64,000 nucleotides of DNA from contig NZ_JAHHZM010000010.1 of NCBI RefSeq assembly GCF_018642165.1, positions 1 to 64,000 on the forward strand, written 5' to 3'. The notes beneath the pieces were generated by a model. The model ran no database searches, was not told the DNA's origin, and saw only the letters and a program-made list of their open reading frames with translations. Below, piece by piece: positions 24,467-32,243 of the stretch; within the stretch, counting starts at the first letter, position 1, and every line of letters begins with the position of its first letter. The translations under genes were made by a program, and so were the position numbers. This DNA is from Echinicola shivajiensis (lineage in GTDB: Bacteria; Bacteroidota; Bacteroidia; Cytophagales; Cyclobacteriaceae).

Positions 24467-26212
24467 TCAATTGATTTGAACCAATGATCCTTTTAGCACT
24501 GCAACAGCACTGGTGCTTACCTCAGCACCGGCCGAGCCCTCTGCCTTGAATTGTGCATTGGCCTTAATATTGACATTTGTGCCTTCTATATTGAGGTCTC
24601 CAGTGGCCTTGATATTGAAATCACTAGCTGATTCCATAGTAATTCCATCACTGTCTATCAATGCTTTATTACCATTTTGGTCCTCAATAGCAATGCTTCC
24701 TGCATCATCGTTGAGCTCCACTTTGTTACCTGCAGGTGTTTCTATCAATAGAATGGTCTTATCATCATCAAAGAGGATTTTTATTCCCGATCTGGTTTGG
24801 ATTACTTTTTCATGATTATCATTAGAAGCTGCAATTGGATTGGGATTGGCACTGCTGTGCAACATACCCAAGACCACCGCGTCATTAGGATCTTCATTGA
24901 TAAAGCCAACTATTACCTCATCATCGGGTTCTGGCCTGAAAGTAATTCCCCTGTCACTACCCGCATCCGGGAAGGCTTGCCTGCACCAAATTCCTTCTTC
25001 CTCCTTATTGATAATAGGAATTTTTACTTTAATACGATCTTCCCCATCTGGATCCTCCAGGTCTGTTACCAAGCCTATGTGCAGACCACTGATGCCGGCA
25101 TTTAAGCCAGCGGCAGCAGGCATGGAAATATTGGATTTCGTTTCTGCAAACCATTCTGGATCCATACCATACTGTGCGTCAATGGTCCAGTTCCCTTCTG
25201 TTATTTGGTGGTTCACGGCTGTGACATATACTTTCCCATTAAAGCGTTCCCCCACTCCTTCCAGCAAAAGGTTGGTGCCTGGTTTTACATTGGGTATACC
25301 TTGGAATTTCATTCTGCCTCTAGATTTGGCCAATTGTTGGAAAGTCCATTTGGCATTGGCCCATTCCTTCAGATCACCTTCCTTTTTGTTGCCACCATGA
25401 CGCATGATCACATCATCAGAATCTAACAGTGAAGCCAATTCCTCTGAACTGATATTGCCATTGGTGTTCAAAGCAGGGTCAGCACCTTCAATTTCCACTA
25501 GTTCCTGGTCAGCAGTGTTCCAAGCTTGGGAAACGACCTTGGGAACTTGTGTTCGAGCATCCATTTCAGCATCAAACTCCAGTAAAGTCGCTCCAAAGGT
25601 GATGGTTTCCACCTCCGTGGCATTCAAGTCTGGCTTTTTAAGACTTATTTTTCCATCATCAACCATACAAAGTAGACCATTGGCCTGTAGGCGCAGCATC
25701 ATAAAATCCCAGTCGGTAACATCATATTGTACCATTTCAGGATGCACGTTTTGTGTGGAGGAAATATCCGCTTCAAGATCATGGGCCTTTATGAGTTCTT
25801 CTATGATTTCAGCATCACTTTGATCATAAAAGTATTTACTTTTTCTGCGAAGGGTCATTTTTACAGCCTTGTCTTTAGCTTCAATCATCAAAAGTGATTG
25901 GTTATTCCTGATTCTGATGTTTTGCTTGATAATGATTCCTTTAAAGATCGTAGCTTCATCAGAGTGATATCCAGCGGTGATTTCTATTTCCTTACCAGGA
26001 ACAAAATGATCGGAATTGCTCACCTTGAAATCCCTTTCTGCAGGATCACCATCGATTACTGCGAGTCGAGCAGTTGGAACCTTATTGATCCCTTTGCTTA
26101 CTTGAATACTTTTTATTTGATAGGTTCCAGGAATTTCCTCACCTCCAATAAGGATTTTATGGGTTACCCTGTCCACACTTTGACTGGTCGCTATGGTTCC
26201 GCTATTGTTCAT
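24467..26212 (-). CDS. VgrG/gp27-gp5-like central spike (Afp8)
   Basis: A 581-aa spike protein of the Afp8/Pvc8 class. Residues 1-370 are the gp27/gpD-like hub (HKILIGGEEIPGTYQIKSIQVSK, DWDFMMLRLQANGL). Residues about 375-460 are the gp5-type OB fold (GLVTDLEDPDGEDRIKVKIP, VIVGFINEDPNDAVVLGMLHS). The last 100 residues are a short-repeat beta-prism (SIAIEDQNGNKALIDSDGIT, NIKATGDLNIEGTNVNIKA). There is no lysozyme insert and no C-terminal toxin. It is 1 base from the LysM gene upstream, as in Afp7-Afp8. Confidence 0.93.
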   Translation of the reverse strand: MNNSGTIATSQSVDRVTHKILIGGEEIPGTYQIKSIQVSKGINKVPTARLAVIDGDPAERDFKVSNSDHFVPGKEIEITAGYHSDEATIFKGIIIKQNIRIRNNQSLLMIEAKDKAVKMTLRRKSKYFYDQSDAEIIEELIKAHDLEADISSTQNVHPEMVQYDVTDWDFMMLRLQANGLLCMVDDGKISLKKPDLNATEVETITFGATLLEFDAEMDARTQVPKVVSQAWNTADQELVEIEGADPALNTNGNISSEELASLLDSDDVIMRHGGNKKEGDLKEWANAKWTFQQLAKSRGRMKFQGIPNVKPGTNLLLEGVGERFNGKVYVTAVNHQITEGNWTIDAQYGMDPEWFAETKSNISMPAAAGLNAGISGLHIGLVTDLEDPDGEDRIKVKIPIINKEEEGIWCRQAFPDAGSDRGITFRPEPDDEVIVGFINEDPNDAVVLGMLHSSANPNPIAASNDNHEKVIQTRSGIKILFDDDKTILLIETPAGNKVELNDDAGSIAIEDQNGNKALIDSDGITMESASDFNIKATGDLNIEGTNVNIKANAQFKAEGSAGAEVSTSAVAVLKGSLVQIN

Positions 26213-26899
26213 TTACTTTTGTTTTTGAAGCGGTGGAAAAAATAATTCTGTGCCTGTCTTTAACTTTCTAAAATTGGTCAGCTTATTGGCTTTGGCGACC
26301 TCTAGATAATACTTGGAGTCTCCATAAATCCGATAAGTCATCAATGGCAGTGTGTCTCCATCATTAACGGTCCTATAGTGGGTTAGATCAGGAGATTGGT
26401 TGTTCTCTTGGGCTGTACGAAGGTCTTCTTCTACAAACTCGCCGATTTTGGTGGTGGCCATCGCCCTGATGGGGGTGCCATCCGGTCTGAAGAGTTTGTA
26501 TTCAATATCCATTTCTTTAAGGTAGCCCTTGAACAATAGGCTACCCCAAGTGATCATGAGGTAATTGGGTTTGTGTTTTTCGCCATTGTATTCATATACC
26601 ACTTTTTTGAAGTGCTCTATATCATCAATGACGCCATTTTCAGTTGCTTCGTAGCCAGCAATTACACCTGTCCGATCAAAGAGAAAATCAAGTTCTAATG
26701 TCTGAGGGAGGATTTTATTAAATCTGATTGGGGCGGCACTGGTCCCTGCTGCCTGATCTTCATTTTGCTCTACCCTATACTGAAACTTATACTTTTCTGG
26801 ATTGAGTAATGTAGTAAACTCCCCATTGTCTACTTCATCAGAGAATTTGGAGTCCTTGTAGGCTACGATTTTTAATTTTTCCAATTTACCTTCACTCAT
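26213..26899 (-). CDS. eCIS LysM-domain hub protein (Afp7)
   Basis: A 228-aa protein of the Afp7/Pvc7 family. Residues 1-165 form the conserved N-terminal domain (LEKLKIVAYKDSKF, TLLNPEKYKFQYRVEQNE, LDFLFDRTGVI, YLMITWGSLLFKGYL). Residues 175-226 form a LysM module (HYRTVNDGDTLPLMTYRIYG, KLKTGTELFFPPL). In related particles it links the spike hub to the inner baseplate; LysM here need not bind peptidoglycan. It follows the 50-aa DUF5908 gene by 3 bases and abuts the spike gene, so it is part of the baseplate cluster. Confidence 0.92.
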   Translation of the reverse strand: MSEGKLEKLKIVAYKDSKFSDEVDNGEFTTLLNPEKYKFQYRVEQNEDQAAGTSAAPIRFNKILPQTLELDFLFDRTGVIAGYEATENGVIDDIEHFKKVVYEYNGEKHKPNYLMITWGSLLFKGYLKEMDIEYKLFRPDGTPIRAMATTKIGEFVEEDLRTAQENNQSPDLTHYRTVNDGDTLPLMTYRIYGDSKYYLEVAKANKLTNFRKLKTGTELFFPPLQKQK

Positions 26900-26902
26900 G
26901 GC

Positions 26903-27055
26903 TTACCTTTCTTTTTGCTCTCTAATTACTTCCATTACCTGTTCAACACATTTGGCAACCAGATCTTGTTGGTTCCCTCCTTGGGATGAGCTTGATCCAG
27001 CTCCGGTTTCGTCTACAGTAATTTTGATGTGCAATTCTTTGATTTCTATTGGCAT
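26903..27055 (-). CDS. DUF5908 small eCIS protein (Afp6-like)
   Basis: A 50-aa gene found by reading the gap between the second tube gene and the LysM gene. It begins MPIEIKELHIKITVDETG and ends VMEVIREQKER. The MPIEIxELxIK start is the mark of DUF5908 proteins, which occupy the Afp6 position in eCIS loci. Its ATG (27053-27055) shares one base with the TGA stop of the tube gene, and its TAA (26903-26905) lies 3 bases before the LysM start, so it is translationally coupled on both sides. Function in the particle is not well known; it may be an assembly factor or minor hub part. Confidence 0.85.
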   Translation of the reverse strand: MPIEIKELHIKITVDETGAGSSSSQGGNQQDLVAKCVEQVMEVIREQKER

Positions 27056-27498
27056 CAGGTTATCGTTTTAAAGTAATTATAGGACAGCTCAATGGATTCA
27101 ATGGCCATTTTGCTTTCCTGGGCATTAAAATCTTCAACATTCCATTTTACAGGATAGGCGTGCACAACATTCCAGGTCATCAGTGGTTCATGGTCTTCGT
27201 TGAGGAGTTTCACCGTTAGATCTATAGGTTTAAACTGAAAATCCTCAATAGCATCCCTACACCAAGAAATTAGTTTGGAGTCTAGCAATACTCCCCGTTT
27301 TAAGACCAAGTTTGGATATTTGGTCTTGACAGGGAATTTGTGCTTGAAGCGGTTTTCACCACCCTCTGCAATTTCTTCCGTGTCAATATCCACTGATAGG
27401 CCAGAAACTGATTGAAACTCATGATCCCCTTGATTAGTATCTAAGCCAGTAAATTCCACTAAAAAATGGAAACTTGGTGGCGGATAATAATTGGCCAT
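27055..27498 (-). CDS. eCIS second tube protein (Afp5-like, tube initiator)
   Basis: A 147-aa tail-tube-type protein (T4 gp19-like family, Afp5 position). The pattern YPPPSFHFLVEFTG, FQSVSGLSVDIDTEE, LVLKRGVLLDSKLISWCRDA, and VKLLNEDHEPLMTWNVVHAYPVKW is shared with the main tube protein, but the sequence is clearly divergent. In known particles this second tube forms the first ring on the hub. It ends in YNYFKTIT. It follows the main tube gene by 5 bases and shares its last base with the DUF5908 start. Confidence 0.9.
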   Translation of the reverse strand: MANYYPPPSFHFLVEFTGLDTNQGDHEFQSVSGLSVDIDTEEIAEGGENRFKHKFPVKTKYPNLVLKRGVLLDSKLISWCRDAIEDFQFKPIDLTVKLLNEDHEPLMTWNVVHAYPVKWNVEDFNAQESKMAIESIELSYNYFKTIT

Positions 27499-27503
27499 CG
27501 CTA

Positions 27504-27932
27504 TTAATCATTTTGGATGGTGAGGCCTTCATGGGCCAGTTCCATTGATTCAATAGCTACTTCATTACCATCACCTTTAAGATCCGTACTTTGCACTTTC
27601 AGCGGCCAAGCGTTTTTTACTTTCCAGGATACAACTGGTTCATGTTCCTCATTAAGCAGGCTTATGGTAATGTCCCTTCTGTCCACTTTATTGAGATTGA
27701 TGGTATTGTACCATTCGAAATACTCGTTATCGCTTTTGAAAGTGCCCCTTTTCAAGGTAATGTTGGAGAACTTCTGCATGCCCGGCATTTTGATTTTGCT
27801 GTACTCGGGACTTGCTCCATGCCGGTATTCAATGATTTCTGTTTCTACATCAAGACCAGAAACTTCTGTAAAGCCAATTTTTGTTCCTCCCCATTCCACT
27901 GAGAAATGAAACTTTGATAATGGATAGCTCAT
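27504..27932 (-). CDS. eCIS main inner-tube protein (Afp1-like)
   Basis: A 142-aa tail-tube protein, the likely hexameric building block of the inner tube. Visible pattern: YPLSKFHFSVEWGG, FTEVSGLDVETEIIEYRHG, NITLKRGTFKSDNEYFEW, ITISLLNEEHEPVVSWKVKNAWP, and a C-terminal strand EVAIESMELAHEGL. Length is typical for Afp1/Hcp-like eCIS tubes. It lies 108 bases after the sheath stop, a larger gap than elsewhere in the block, which could hold a processing site or an internal promoter to raise tube output. Confidence 0.92.
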   Translation of the reverse strand: MSYPLSKFHFSVEWGGTKIGFTEVSGLDVETEIIEYRHGASPEYSKIKMPGMQKFSNITLKRGTFKSDNEYFEWYNTINLNKVDRRDITISLLNEEHEPVVSWKVKNAWPLKVQSTDLKGDGNEVAIESMELAHEGLTIQND

Positions 27933-28040
27933 GATATTATTATTAGTTTTTTAAAAATTGAGTTATTGGAAATTTAGGATTGGTCGAATAGGAAATTGAT
28001 AAATTCTACTCCCTATTTCATACTTTGTACCTCGTACTTC
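27933..28040. repeat. Sheath-tube spacer with GTAC-type short repeat
   Basis: The only sizable gap among the shaft genes. Positions 28019-28040, read on the minus strand, are GAAGTACGAGGTACAAAGTATG-like, starting at the base after the sheath stop codon (28041-28043). The remaining DNA is A/T-rich. No hairpin terminator is obvious. Confidence 0.45.
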
Positions 28041-30008
28041 CTATGATTCCTGCATTTTGTGGGAGAATTTCAAAACAATGAATTCCGCTGGTCTGACTAC
28101 AGCCATTCCAATTTCCACATTCATTTTTCCTGCTAATATATCCTGGGAAGTCATGGTCTGTCCCAGTCCCACTCTTACATAAAAAGCATGCTCTGGTTTT
28201 GCACCAGCCAGTGCCCCGGCCCTCCATTGTAGGGTGAGGAAATTTTCGATCATGGCCCTTACCCTAACCCAGGTATTGCCGTCATTAGGTTCGAATACAA
28301 ACTGTTCTGTGGCCTTTTTGATGGATTCCTCGGCCATATTGAAAAATCTTCTTACCGGAACATATCGCCATTCATTATCATTACCAGCCAGTGTTCGTGC
28401 TCCCCAAACCATGATGCCCTTTCCTGTAAATGGCCTGATAATATTGATGGATTTACCTGCTATGGCATCTACATTTAGATTTTCCTGTTCTTTATTGTCA
28501 ATAAGTTCGGTTACACCGATTACATTATTCAGGGAAACGTTAGCAGGGGCTTTCCAAACTCCCCTATTGGAATCGACTCTGGCATATACTCCTGCCATGG
28601 TAGCGCTCGGTGGAAGGGTCAAGTATTCATTGGCGATGCGTTGGTAAATATTTTTAAGTGCTGGAATAGCTTCCACAGTTGAGGTTTCCACCGTAGCTGT
28701 AAAACTTTCAGCAGAACTGCTGATTAGGTCCAATGAAGATTTGATGCCGCTCCATAATTTGCTAATTGCAATGACATGTGGTTGGATTTTTTCAGGGTTA
28801 GTTGTCCCATTGCCAAAATAAACATTAGTAGATGTACTGGCGGTATAATCCAAACCAGTTGTGGAAGCTGCTAAGGTCAAAGCGGAAGACAATGAACTGG
28901 AGTCAAGGGCAATTTTGGCAATTTCATTTTCAGTATTGTCCAAAGCTGTTCCCAGTTTTGATACTAAATAGTCAAAAAGGAATTTTGTATCACCTGCTGG
29001 TGCACTTTTATCCTTTAAGGTCACTGATGCACCGCCTAAGTCGATAATGTCTCGAACTAAATCCATACTTTCTGTATAGTAATTGATCAAAGCTTCCAAA
29101 TTGGCTTTTGTAGGTGTGTTTTTGAGTGTGTTTGACAAGGCATCGAACTTTCCTTGATAAGAAGGATTAGTTCCCTTTAAGGTTTCCAGTGCCCCATTGA
29201 TAGCAATTTGATCATCAACAAGATTGTCCAATCTATTGGCCAGTTCTTTAGCATCAGCATCGGCAATAAGGTCAGCTAGATTAACACTAGGGCCATTTTG
29301 TGTGATTTTACCCTTGATATCCTTGTATTTGACTACTCTTGGAAGATTGGCTTTTAGCCAAGGTGAATAGGCAGCACCATATTTCAGGTAATTCATACCA
29401 ATACCATTTCTGAAATTTTCAACGGCATCATCATAATCAATACCTGATTCTTTTAGGTCAAAAATACAGAAGCGGTCCTGTAGGTCATTGCACTGACCAA
29501 GCATGGCCGTATACAAAGAATTTATATTGTTTTGGTTCATCAAAGGTGCATCTGGAACCACCAGCAAAGTAGGCCTGTCTATTTTTTTTATCTTGGCTAG
29601 TCCAGTCAAAAAACCCGGCGTAGATCCATCAGCTGTACCATTTTGGATGGTATCTCCGTATTTGCCCACAGAAACTACATAACAGTCACCGCCTCCATTG
29701 GCATAAAACATTCTGATACACTCATACAGATAATATTTTTCTGTAAGGTCAACTTCTGTTACTTGGTTTTGTGCGTTAAGCTCCAAAGTATTAATGTCCA
29801 CTTCAGGAGCACCACCAAAATATTCTGTAAACTCCAATACTGAGGAGATTTTTACAGGCTCATAGGGAGGAAGTTCTTTGTCTCCATCCTTTGCCTGTGA
29901 AGTATAGCCTAAAAAAGCAGGAATTGCCGTCTCAACTTGCGCTACAGATGGTGGGAATTTTGTGATTTCCTCTATGTAGACACCTGGTGTTTTCATTGTT
30001 GTTGCCAT
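28041..30008 (-). CDS. Contractile sheath protein (Afp2-like)
   Basis: A 655-aa phage-tail-sheath-family protein that polymerises around the tube and contracts to drive it. The start TPGVYIEEITKFPPSVAQVE and TAIPAFLGYT are hallmarks of domain 1. The C-terminal sheath core is clear: GIMVWGARTLAG, WRYVPVRRFFNMAEESIKKA, FVFEPNDGNTWVRVRAMIENFL, VEIGMAVVRPAEFIVLKF. A long Ser/Thr/Ala-rich insertion (residues about 240-450) probably decorates the outside. Only one sheath gene is present, whereas Serratia afp has three, so the sheath is a homopolymer here. The ATG at 30008 is 12 bases from the stop of the 284-aa gene. Confidence 0.95.
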   Translation of the reverse strand: MATTMKTPGVYIEEITKFPPSVAQVETAIPAFLGYTSQAKDGDKELPPYEPVKISSVLEFTEYFGGAPEVDINTLELNAQNQVTEVDLTEKYYLYECIRMFYANGGGDCYVVSVGKYGDTIQNGTADGSTPGFLTGLAKIKKIDRPTLLVVPDAPLMNQNNINSLYTAMLGQCNDLQDRFCIFDLKESGIDYDDAVENFRNGIGMNYLKYGAAYSPWLKANLPRVVKYKDIKGKITQNGPSVNLADLIADADAKELANRLDNLVDDQIAINGALETLKGTNPSYQGKFDALSNTLKNTPTKANLEALINYYTESMDLVRDIIDLGGASVTLKDKSAPAGDTKFLFDYLVSKLGTALDNTENEIAKIALDSSSLSSALTLAASTTGLDYTASTSTNVYFGNGTTNPEKIQPHVIAISKLWSGIKSSLDLISSSAESFTATVETSTVEAIPALKNIYQRIANEYLTLPPSATMAGVYARVDSNRGVWKAPANVSLNNVIGVTELIDNKEQENLNVDAIAGKSINIIRPFTGKGIMVWGARTLAGNDNEWRYVPVRRFFNMAEESIKKATEQFVFEPNDGNTWVRVRAMIENFLTLQWRAGALAGAKPEHAFYVRVGLGQTMTSQDILAGKMNVEIGMAVVRPAEFIVLKFSHKMQES

Positions 30009-30020
30009 GGATAAAAAGGT

Positions 30021-30875
30021 TTAAATGAATATTTCTGAATAAAGTTTATTTCCGATTGATTTGATGTGCAAAGGATTTGGATTGGGAAATTTGTAGTCTT
30101 CCAAATCAGGCACAGGACTTTTAAAATCTGATGGGCTTTCCAATTGAACAAAACCATAATGGGTCAATGGCTGTACTTTTTTCGTTTCCATTTCAAAAGC
30201 ACCTTTATGGTGGATATACTTCCATATGGTTTTCTGATTGTCAAAATGGATCTTAAAATGTGTCAACTGATTTTTCAGCTTTCCATTTTGCTGTAGCAGA
30301 CTATTGGCTGCATTATCTGCTTGAACAAATAACCTTATGATTCCAATTGGTCTACTCTCTTGCAATTTTGATTGTTCCAATAATTCCATTTTGTTGTCAC
30401 CGCTGAATAAAAAATCCGGGCTTATTAATTTTTTTTCCTGTGATTTATGAATGGATTCAAAGTCGAATGGATCAGGTAGGCTAGGCTGCTTATTTGAAAA
30501 ATATAGAACTTCCTCCCCTGAAAAAGGTAAATTGGTGTAGTTCCAAAAAAATGGATCGTGGACTTTGAGCTCAAAGACGAATTCCTCATCCCCAATAAAT
30601 CCAATATGTGGAACTCGATCATCTTCTGAATTCACCTTCAAAGCTAAAACTAGGTGGTCAGGATAGGCTTTTACCACTATATTATGGCCTTTTAGTAAAT
30701 TCATAGTGGTTCTATTGGCCTTGATCTCAAAAAAGGAATTCCAATTATAAGCTTTTAATTGATCTTGTTTTTTATCCTCATCCATATCAACAAACTCTAT
30801 ATCACCATCATTTAAAAAATAGTTATGATGGATACTGATCTTTAAAAGCGGCTTAAAAATAGTTGACACTTTCAT
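30021..30875 (-). CDS. Unrecognised 284-aa eCIS protein, possible cap adaptor
   Basis: I do not recognise a family. The protein is beta-rich, with no signal peptide or membrane segment; examples are LLKISIHHNYFLNDGDIEFV at the start and HLVLALKVNSEDDRVPHIGF, EFVFELKVHDPFFW in the middle. It lies between the DUF4255 terminator gene (4-base gap) and the sheath gene (12-base gap), so it belongs to the distal end of the shaft genes. In the AlgoCIS particle of a related bacterium a cap plus a separate cap-adaptor protein close the tail; this position fits such a role. That is an inference from order only. Confidence 0.5.
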   Translation of the reverse strand: MKVSTIFKPLLKISIHHNYFLNDGDIEFVDMDEDKKQDQLKAYNWNSFFEIKANRTTMNLLKGHNIVVKAYPDHLVLALKVNSEDDRVPHIGFIGDEEFVFELKVHDPFFWNYTNLPFSGEEVLYFSNKQPSLPDPFDFESIHKSQEKKLISPDFLFSGDNKMELLEQSKLQESRPIGIIRLFVQADNAANSLLQQNGKLKNQLTHFKIHFDNQKTIWKYIHHKGAFEMETKKVQPLTHYGFVQLESPSDFKSPVPDLEDYKFPNPNPLHIKSIGNKLYSEIFI

Positions 30876-30879
30876 CTTA

Positions 30880-31473
30880 TTATTGCTGTTTATAATTTCT
30901 ATGAATTTCTGTAATAACAGACTGTTCTGAGTTGATCAGATCCCTATCAATCTCTATCAGGTTCATCCTGTAAAAAACTGAAGGGTATTGACGTCCGCCT
31001 AAGGTTCCCCAGATGTAATTCAACTCTTCAAAGGTTGGTGTAAACAGCTCCATGGTGAAGCGAAAATTCTTTACAGCACTCATTTCGTCTAAATCTCTAT
31101 CAAAGCTGGTATTGGATTGAGTGAATACCCTTTTTGATTGGAAAAATTCCAGAATCTTGGACAAGTCATTGAGTGATTTGTTGTATTGGGTCCTGTTGGC
31201 ACAAAAGATTAAAAACAGGTTGATATTTATCTTGGGATTTTTAAAGCTGACAATATCACCGTCATTCAAATTGTTGGGAAAATTTTTAAGGGTAATTTCC
31301 TCTCTAAGATTGATAAGAGATAATATGATTTTGTTTTTTAGCGCTTCAGCACTATCGGATTGGGAATCGATCAAGGCAACATTGTCGAGGATGAGTACAG
31401 AATCATCCATCTCTAATTGCTTGAAATATTGGTTTACTTCTCCTGTAAGAATTTTTAAGACCTCAAAAATCAT
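30880..31473 (-). CDS. DUF4255/Pvc16-like tail terminator
   Basis: A 197-aa protein of the DUF4255 (Pvc16 N-terminal) family, the tail terminator or cap that ends sheath and tube growth in eCIS particles. Visible pattern: IFEVLKILTGEVNQYF at the start, VLILDNVALIDSQ, IILSLINLREEITLKN, INLFLIFCANRTQYNKSLNDLSKILEFFQ (residue about 80-110) and the NYIWGTLGGRQYPSVFYRMNL segment near the C-terminus. It is the first gene of the eCIS block; a short reading frame in front overlaps its ATG in an ATGA arrangement. Confidence 0.88.
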   Translation of the reverse strand: MIFEVLKILTGEVNQYFKQLEMDDSVLILDNVALIDSQSDSAEALKNKIILSLINLREEITLKNFPNNLNDGDIVSFKNPKININLFLIFCANRTQYNKSLNDLSKILEFFQSKRVFTQSNTSFDRDLDEMSAVKNFRFTMELFTPTFEELNYIWGTLGGRQYPSVFYRMNLIEIDRDLINSEQSVITEIHRNYKQQ

Positions 31474-31526
31474 ATTCTAAAAGATTCAACAATAAAAAGC
31501 AGCTGAACATTGGCACTATTGCTCAT
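31470..31526 (-). CDS. Possible 18-codon leader frame before the eCIS operon
   Basis: A short frame starts ATGAGC at 31526 and encodes MSNSANVQLLFIVESFRI. Its TGA (31470-31472) overlaps the ATG of the DUF4255 gene as ATGA, a layout typical of translational coupling. The same frame stays open upstream to about 31571 with no ATG, so it might instead be the remnant of a longer gene. No family is recognised and coding is unproven. Confidence 0.25.
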   Translation of the reverse strand: MSNSANVQLLFIVESFRI

Positions 31527-32243
31527 AATTCGGCTATCAAAACTTGGTATATTGATCAACTGGAGCTGGGACTATTTAAAAATGAAAAACCCTTAAAACC
31601 AGTTACCATCGTGATTTCGTTGACCTAAACTTGGTGAAATAATTAGGTGTGGTATTAGCTTCACGATTTATTTAAAGGTATGTATAAAAAATTAAAAGTC
31701 AAATAATATATCGGTTTTTACCAATAAATAAAAATTAAATTCCGTTCCTAAGGATTTAATTATTGAAACATTCTAACTGGTAATAAATGTTTACTAATTT
31801 GGTTGGTTAAAATTCTCATTAGCTATTCTGATTTATAAATTTTCTACAGTGGTAAATATTTTTTGTACAAATAGGAATTCGCTAATAAAGTATTCCTGTT
31901 TTATAGTTTAAAATGAACTACTGGCTTAATTGTAGAAATTGAAAATATTCATTAAATGGAATCAGCCCATAAATTTGGATAAGTGTATTTTTGATCATTT
32001 AAGGTGAAAATGGAGAACTTTTCTGTTTGATTGGTCTAGAAAATTATTTCTCGAAATATAATTTTAAGATGATGGAATATTCATTATTTCAATCTGTTGG
32101 TTGTTAGGTAGATAAGAATATATATAGAGGGGGAATAGTATCTATTACCAATAACTGTTAAAAAATTGAAGTTTAAATTTGACCCTTTTTAGAATAAAAA
32201 AGCCCAAAATTTCTTTTCGGGCTTAGATATTTTTTTTAAATGA
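31527..32243. other. Long AT-rich gene-free region upstream of the eCIS block
   Basis: About 700 bases with no long frame on either strand, far more A/T-rich than its neighbours. It must carry the eCIS promoter and control sites, since every gene on its left is read leftwards. Apart from the helicase terminator at 32192-32224 I see no clear TTG/TAnnTTTG pair, no strong hairpin and no tRNA. The size suggests either complex control or decayed DNA. Confidence 0.5.
32192..32224 (-). terminator. Rho-independent terminator of the DEAD-box helicase gene
   Basis: Read on the minus strand, AAGCCC (32219-32224) pairs with GGGCTT (32200-32205) around a loop of 13 bases, followed by a T-rich run. It lies 20 bases after the helicase stop and separates that gene from the eCIS promoter region. 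Confidence 0.75.

Noticed and set aside
24840-25400. 186-aa plus-strand frame
   Set aside because: It lies inside the spike gene in antisense; composition is that of a shadow frame and it shows no known motif.
3726-31473. Type VI secretion system or prophage as an explanation for the tail genes
   Set aside because: There is no TssJLM, ClpV or Hcp/TssBC pair, and no terminase, portal, capsid or integrase. The DUF4255, DUF5908, LysM, CIS_TMP and AAA+ set is specific to eCIS.
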